From Schistosoma haematobium (taxonomy: Eukaryota > Platyhelminthes > Trematoda > Strigeidida > Schistosomatidae), in the NCBI RefSeq assembly GCF_000699445.3, contig NC_067198.1, positions 31,685,536-31,749,535 on the forward strand: a stretch of DNA of 64,000 nucleotides, read 5' to 3'. The notes under the pieces were generated by a model. It had not been told where the DNA came from and did no database searches. It was given only the letters and a program-made list of their open reading frames with translations. Shown piece by piece: positions 58,359-64,000 of this stretch (position 1 is the first letter of the stretch; each line of letters begins with the position of its first letter). Position numbers and translations under genes: made by a program.

Positions 58359-59054
58359 AAGAACATTTGTATATGAAGATTAAGAGGTCAACTAGACAGG
58401 TTAAAGGTAAGCCATAACAAAGAAAAAATAATAATAATTCAGAGGCGACACAAATAGTCTCATGTTGAAACATGGACTTAAATTAACTATCAACCGGACA
58501 TTTCATGCAGCCCAACTTGTGATTATCGAAAAGACAAGGTCTATGTTTCAACAAAAGCCAAAAGAGCACGAAAGCGACTGTGTCACATCCCATTGTGTCT
58601 ATGAATTTACATTTATGTGCGGAAACACGTACATAGCGAGGAACAATCGTGATTTGCAATTAAGGGTGGGTGAACACATACCAAAATGGTTGCAGAAACA
58701 AATGAATTCCAATGGTCAATCAAGATCACAGGATAGACAGACATCGTCCTCCATTGTGAAATATTTGATTGAGACTGATGATAAGGTTGACATCAAGTCA
58801 GCATTTGTAGTGTTATACAAAGGCCTTCAAGGACATATACTAAGGTTTATTGAAGCCTTGGAAATTGAAACCACCTTTATGTGTTCAAAAACAGTTTATC
58901 CTTACACTTAACCTACCCTGGTAATACTGATTTATTATCCAGAGTGTTAATCACATTTGTTTTTGTGTACTTTAATATTATTATTTTTTCTTTGTTACGG
59001 CTTACCTTTAACCTGTCTAGTTGACCTTTTAATTTTCATATATAAATGTTCTTA
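58359..59054 (+). mobile_element. Short Penelope-like element: GIY-YIG endonuclease frame between inverted terminal repeats
   Basis: Arms 58359-58437 and 58975-59054 are near-perfect reverse complements of about 79 bp (GGTCAACTAGACAGGTTAAA). They enclose only a GIY-YIG-type reading frame. No reverse-transcriptase motif is present. PLEs are known to carry terminal repeats in direct or inverted orientation. Confidence 0.82.
58462..58911 (+). CDS. Penelope-like GIY-YIG endonuclease domain (partial ORF)
   Basis: This uninterrupted 149-codon frame reads as the C-terminal endonuclease of a Penelope-like retroelement. Features include a conserved Cys/His-type lead (ESDCVTSHCVYEF), the GIY-YIG-like pair CVYEF...NTYIARNNRDLQLRVGEH with the catalytic Arg and downstream EH, and the SSIVKYLIETDD and LRFIEALEIE blocks (Glu in the C-terminal helix). 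The usual TYIGR Gly is Ala. It lacks the RT that normally precedes this domain. The first Met is at 58462, with the frame open from about 58438. Confidence 0.8.
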   Translation: MLKHGLKLTINRTFHAAQLVIIEKTRSMFQQKPKEHESDCVTSHCVYEFTFMCGNTYIARNNRDLQLRVGEHIPKWLQKQMNSNGQSRSQDRQTSSSIVKYLIETDDKVDIKSAFVVLYKGLQGHILRFIEALEIETTFMCSKTVYPYT

Positions 59055-59534
59055 GATTTGCACAATTATATCACATAATTCAGATAAACTTCGTCTTCTC
59101 ATTGCATTGTCGTAAAACGTAATAATGATTCATCGTGTAAACATACAATTGTTTTTCTCTAATTGTTGTATGAAAAATATTAGTCCTCTTTCTGAAAAAA
59201 ATATGTGACAACCACAATGTCATAAGTACTTCAGAATGATAAATGTCAGATTTCGACTTAAGAACCTACATTAAACAGTTTATTTGTGAGGATTGGCACA
59301 GTTTGGTGTTATTATTATTATATTTTTTTATGAAAAGTAGTTCTACCTAATTATTGATACTTTTTTTATAATCTAATGTGCATTACATAATCAATGATAC
59401 ATCTATATTTCTTCGTTGTTTATATACTGATTCAACTGTTTACTGTTTAGATGTTTATCAAATATTGACAGATAAGTATTTCACAGATAGAAATCATGAG
59501 TCAGTTGAAGCTAGACAACCATGGGAAACCTGGA

Positions 59535-59582
59535 AGCATTGAACGGCCGTTTCGTCCTAGTATAGGACTCCTCAGCAGTGCG
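59535..59582 (-). ncRNA. Hammerhead ribozyme, CTGAGGA type (antisense half)
   Basis: CTGAGGA, GTCC/GGAC, GAAAC, GGCC and the triplet GTT are all readable on the minus strand. Helix I CACTG/CAATG has one mismatch. Confidence 0.75.
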
Positions 59583-59772
59583 CATCCATGATCCCGCACC
59601 ACGTGGGATTCGAACCCACGACCTACTGGCTTCGCGTGCGAGCACTTAACCATCAGACTACTAAGCTGACCGGCATCCGACGGTGTTAATGTCTAACTTC
59701 AACCAATCCACGAAGTTGCGCCACCATATATCATTGACTTCAGTGAGCTGATATCTCACAACAGACCTGGTT

Positions 59773-59816
59773 GAACTGCTGAAGAGTCCCATACTAGGAC
59801 GAAACGGCAGTTCAGT
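59773..59816 (+). ncRNA. Hammerhead ribozyme, CTGAAGA variant (plus half)
   Basis: ACTG, CTGAAGA, GTCC...GGAC, GAAAC, GGCA, GTT, CAGT. The core fits the consensus and helix I has four pairs. Confidence 0.72.
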
Positions 59817-60564
59817 GCTTCCAGGTTATCCATGGTGGTCTAGCTTCAACTGACTCATGATTTCTATCTGTGAAATTTCTAAAACTCTCCACAAACCCCT
59901 TCTGATAAGATAAGTATTTGACATAAAGATAATTAATCTATGAAATTTTATCACGAACTCAGAATAATGTTAATAATGTTTCCTTTTGATATAGTCAACC
60001 CGTATTTTATCATTATTTTTAGTAGAAATAAATATATATTAAGTAAATTCAATGTAAAACAACTATTACTAAGAATCGCTGTTAATAATCATCTTAATTT
60101 ATATCTATTCATCTGTTAATATGATAGAGTTGTTTCACAGTATCGGTTAGAAATTTACTAACTAGGACATATATTTACATAGAATGCTTAATTTTTAAAC
60201 TTAATCAAGCACATCTCACTTGCATCTATCTACCTGTCTATTTATATTATATTTGAGAAACTTGTTGACATCTTATGGAGATAAGTGCCGGTGAATTTGT
60301 AGCGTTTCGGTTTCTCAGTGTTCAATATATGTGCTATATCAAGCGATTTTGAGCATTTTGTTATTTCATCAATTGAATGGATGAGTGCTTCATATTAACA
60401 TAATTTCCGCTGAATATTTTATTTAAAACTCTAATAATTACTTTATTTATCTTTTTTGATCTAGCAAGTTGAAATGCTTTACAGTGGTCTAATCATAAAA
60501 GACATATGTAGATATTTTATGTGAAAATTATATTTGAAATAATCTAAGCAATTTAAATTTAAAT

Positions 60565-60613
60565 AATTCCAACGTTTCGTTCAGCTAACTTGTCTGGACG
60601 TCTTCAGGGTAAT
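60565..60613 (-). ncRNA. PLE-type hammerhead core (left arm)
   Basis: This is the mirror copy of the 61441-61490 core, with CTGAAGA, GAAAC and GTT boxes on the minus strand. Confidence 0.6.
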
Positions 60614-61440
60614 AATCAAAATCAAAATCGTCAAAGAAATATGTAGCATTGTAACAATGAAATTAAATCAAATCTATACTGTGTTAATTCAATCATATTT
60701 AGATGTTGATTTTAGTAAATAAGATCAAATATAAATGACTTTTTCAAATAAAGAGAACAGTTTTATCATCAGTCGTCAAAACAATGGCAGATTAGAAAGT
60801 TCGAAAAAATGTTGAAACATGTATCAAACAACAAAGTTCAACAGACTAAAGATAAATCAAACACAGTGGATATTAGCAAAATGATCGTCAATTGATCTGA
60901 CAGAATTCTCAGTTCCCACGAAATTTCATTGTTTAAAAAGGGTCTCAATTTCAATATAAATAGACCACAATATTATTATTATGTAATAAAGTAGCCATTA
61001 TTTTATTCCCCGATTCATACGCAGTTTCACTAGGAAGTACATTCAAAGCTGGTTCTATTGTTGATATAATATTCAAAGGCGATAATTGTGTTGTACTTAT
61101 ATTGAAATTGAGACCCTTTTTAAACAATGAAATTTCGTGGGAACTGAGAATTCTGTCAGATCAATTGACGATCATTTTGCTAATATCCACTGTGTTTGAT
61201 TTATCTTTAGTCTGTTGAACTTTGTTGTTTGATACATGTTTCAACATTTTTTCGAACTTTCTAATCTGCCATTGTTTTGACGACTGATGATAAAACTGTT
61301 CTCTTTATTTGAAAAAGTCATTTATATTTGATCTTATTTACTAAAATCAACATCTAAATATGATTGAATTAACACAGTATAGATTTGATTTAATTTCATT
61401 GTTACAATGCTATATATTTCTTTGACGATTTTGATTTTGA

Positions 61441-61490
61441 TTATTACCCTGAAGACGTCCAGACAAGTTAGCTGAACGAAACGTTGGAAT
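61441..61490 (+). ncRNA. PLE-type hammerhead core (right arm)
   Basis: CTGAAGA (61447-61453), helix II GTCCAG/CTGAAC (one mismatch), GAAA (61476-61479), C, triplet GTT, GGAAT. Helix I is imperfect (TACC/GGAA). Confidence 0.6.
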
Positions 61491-63349
61491 TATTTAAATT
61501 TAAATTGCTTAGATTATTTCAAATATAATTTTCACATAAAATGTCTTCTCTATACTCGGTGCCCAATTTCTGTCAAACTGTTCGTTCTAATCTTGACGAA
61601 TACTGGTATAAACATATGTAGATAGTTGTGAACAATCGAAATGATGCCTCCATGGAAAGTCATGCTTTTATATGTCACATTGATTTACGGAATGAATTGA
61701 AAAATCCTCGATTATATTAAATAAAATGCAATTGTATTCAATAGTGAAATAACGATTGTCCATATTACATCATCTAGTATATTCCGTTATGATAATGTTT
61801 TCTTTTTGTTTCTTGTTTTACAGTTTTGCGATGTTTAATTCGATTTTTTTTAGTCGAAATAATCTATGTTGTGATCGTTTGTCGCTATTTTTGTCTTTTT
61901 TCAAAATACTCACTACTTCTTTCCCTTTCTCCATCTCCTTACTTTTGTCTATCTAACTAACTAGCTGATAGTTACTTGTATATATTTTTTTCGAGAAGAG
62001 AATGTACTTCTCACGAATTGTTTATCAGCTATGTTGAAATTTTAAGTGTATATAGACATAGATGTACATAACATATTGGAAATTTACTATAATCTACATA
62101 AATAGTCTTGTTCATTGAACACTATTAATGTTGGGTTTGACTTATTTTCTGGTTATGAAGTTTTTAGAGAAAAAAAAAGTGCCAAGTGAATTAGTTTGAT
62201 TAGCTATGCAATGTTGCGATGTTAAAATCTTTCTTTCCTACTCTCTATTGCATTCAGAATTTTGATTAGAATCATGTTTTTTTTAGTATAGGCGATATAT
62301 ATATATATATAAAGTGTATTCGTCGATCATTTTAGATAAGTATGTATGCAGGAAATGTACAAAACTCTATGAGAAAACAACCTTGCTGAGTACATTTTCA
62401 TTCCCATTGACTGACTATTTATTGACATAATTAGCTCATTGAATATTTATGTATGTTGGAAGAGTGTTTTTGTTTTTTTTTCTACCTGAAACGATTAAGT
62501 TTCACTGCTTTTCTCGTTGACATTATTATTATCGACAAAATCCCTAGTCTAATTATAAATACATTTTTTTTCCTGTAAATTGTCTCAAATTCTTTTAGTG
62601 TAGGATCTATGACAGGTTTCCAAAGTGTTTTATTTCGCTTTTTTTTTCAATGTTTTGTTTTCTATTGAGATAGAAAAAAATTTACACAAGCATAAAATAT
62701 TGTATTTTCTGTGAAATATAATACTGATTGAAAATTAAAACTCATTAATAAATGAATTCAGATTGGTGACTTAATTGAAGCAATCTGATTTTTTGAAATA
62801 GTGTTATTTTTTCAACTGATCCAAATTGAACGAATTCACACACTGTTTTATGTGAATTTCTCCAATGACAGATTATTGAATAGTAATCAATGTGATATTG
62901 TCAAATTGTTATCACTAATCCAATTCAATCGGTCATTTTGGCCACTAGGTTATATGCCATAAGATTCTGGAGCTTTGTAGGCGATTAATGATATCATTCT
63001 AACACTGGCTAGTGTGAGTTTAAATCTTTGAATGGGAAAGGAAGGTGAAGTAACACCAATTCTTTTGAGTATAGATATGGATTACTAATGAATGCTAACT
63101 AGAAAGAAATCAAAACTTTATTACTTTCTGTTGGTTATTTCCAGACATTTCTCTTCTTCACAACGTGGTGTATAAATATTCTTCTAAAAATTGATTTTTT
63201 TTTCCACGTCTCATAATGAAGATAAGTGAACAGAATGCTTAAATTAAAGTTAAAAGTAATATAATGCGAAAATAATAAAAAAATCTAAATGGTTAACTTT
63301 TACTAAACAAAGAAAAGGAAACCAGCGTAAAGATCTTATTATTTTTTGA

Positions 63350-63592
63350 TTGGAATCATGAGTCAATTGAAGCTAGAGCACCATGGAAAACCTGGAAGCA
63401 CTGGACGGTCGTTTCGTCCTAGTATGGGACTCCTCAGCAGCGCGCATCCACGATCCTGCACCCCGCGAGATTCGAACCCAAGACTTATCAGTCTCGCGCC
63501 CGAGCACTTTACCACTAGACTACTGAGCTGACCGGCATCCAATGATGTTAATGTCTAACCTCAACCAGTCCACGAAATTGCACGACCATCTT
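63350..63592 (-). mobile_element. Hammerhead SINE (CTGAGGA family), head to tail, antisense
   Basis: The minus strand gives the leader end (GTGCAATTTCGTGGACTGG), A-box-like TAGTCTAGTGGTAAAG (about 63525), B-box-like GGTTCGAATCTC (about 63477), the ribozyme (63398-63445), and the tail to TCATGATTCC. It is the best-preserved antisense copy. Confidence 0.87.
63398..63445 (-). ncRNA. Hammerhead ribozyme, CTGAGGA type, intact core
   Basis: The minus strand reads CGCTG, CTGAGGA, GTCC...GGAC, GAAAC, GACC, GTC, CAGTG. Helix I has a G-U wobble; all core boxes are present. Confidence 0.83.
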
Positions 63593-64000
63593 CCATTTTA
63601 TTATTTGTCATTTATTAATTTCCATGAAACACAAGTGAAATATCCTCAATTTATTCAGCCACTAAAAATGTCTTATTCTGTTTGTTTTATTCAGATTTTA
63701 TTTTTTTTATTTTTTTTTGTTTTTCAACTGTTAAATAGAGGTAAAACAAAAAAAAAATAACTTGCAGTGCATTTCATCTCATGTAATAAAAATCTTTGGA
63801 ACAGTTTATATGCACTCGCGTATTTCTAATTGATTTCTTTACTGCTATACATACACAGTTTAGTGCTTGTTTTTATTGTTACTATGATTGCTGAAATTCA
63901 TTTATATATATTTTTTGACAGTTTTGGATTAAAATAAATAAGAATAATAGATTGTTGTCAATTTTTATATTGAGCTAAATGTATTTGAACGAAAGTTATT

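Larger units (their letters stand above)
59470..59919. mobile_element. Hammerhead SINE foldback with 12-bp target-site duplication
   Basis: AGATAAGTATTT flanks the element at 59470-59481 and 59908-59919. Inside, 59482-59774 is an antisense unit (tail, ribozyme, tRNA-like head, leader). 59773-59907 is a plus-strand ribozyme plus tail ending CCCCTTCTGATA. Because one duplication flanks both halves, they inserted together. Confidence 0.85.
60502..61624. mobile_element. Large palindromic PLE-like element, arms about 447 bp
   Basis: The left arm 60513-60959 and right arm 61097-61542 are almost identical reverse complements; only a few mismatches were noticed. The spacer is 137 bp. ACATATGTAGATA occurs at 60502-60514 and 61612-61624 as a candidate 13-bp target duplication, leaving a 69-bp one-sided extension (61543-61611). 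Each arm carries an outward-reading hammerhead-like core near its tip. No reading frame of note is present. Confidence 0.83.
54940..64000 (+). other. Probable INPP5F intron 8 (incomplete) with inverted-repeat elements
   Basis: The exon 8 donor opens this stretch and no later Sac-domain exon is seen, so it is most likely one long intron. Annotated elements lie at 56460-61624 and 63350-63592. At 54950-56330 and 61630-63345 I see only AT-rich sequence with poly-T runs and short TA tracts. A tRNA-SINE-like GGTTCGAATTGC stands alone at about 56369. Confidence 0.55.

Noticed and set aside
1..64000. CRISPR arrays, bacterial operons, prophage or integrated virus genes
   Set aside because: No regularly spaced repeats, no prokaryotic gene organisation and no viral capsid, polymerase or envelope signatures were seen; all reverse transcriptases here are of non-LTR retrotransposon type.

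Overview
The window looks like nuclear DNA from a blood fluke (genus Schistosoma; I cannot fix the species). It is AT-rich, has GT-AG introns, and is full of retroelements resembling known schistosome families: the hammerhead-bearing SINE-like SMalpha repeat, SR1/CR1-like and SR2/RTE-like LINEs, and Penelope-like (PLE) remnants. I see no bacterial, viral or organellar genes.

Two host genes are supported, in divergent orientation. On the minus strand, 858-5993 encodes a receptor tyrosine kinase of about 1586 residues in two exons. It has a signal peptide, Ig-like domains, one transmembrane helix and a kinase domain with all catalytic motifs, and looks most like the VEGFR/PDGFR class. On the plus strand, eight small exons spread over 14319-54939 join in frame into the N-terminal 592 residues of a SAC2/INPP5F-type Sac-domain phosphoinositide phosphatase. 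The introns are 2-11 kb and packed with transposon debris. The catalytic part of the Sac domain should lie beyond position 64000.

Layout: 1-857 3' flank of the kinase gene; 858-5993 kinase gene; 5994-7215 its 5' flank with TA microsatellites and an inverted pair of SMalpha repeats; 7216-11090 mostly unrecognised, with a truncated histone H3 tail sequence; 11100-14280 decayed CR1-like LINE; 14319-54939 INPP5F exons, with introns holding three RTE-like LINE groups (called A, B and C here), hammerhead SINEs and MITE-like repeats; 54940-64000 probably the next INPP5F intron, with three large inverted-repeat structures (two carrying outward-facing PLE-type hammerhead cores, one enclosing a PLE GIY-YIG endonuclease reading frame) and more hammerhead SINEs.

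The most interesting theme is hammerhead ribozymes. At least three sequence-distinct repeat groups pair a tRNA-like pol III head or box B with a hammerhead whose core and stems can be read directly. One copy (51313-51780) starts exactly at the predicted ribozyme cleavage site and contains just over one cleavage-to-cleavage monomer (405 nt). That is what insertion from a circular or multimeric ribozyme-processed RNA (a retrozyme-like cycle) would leave.
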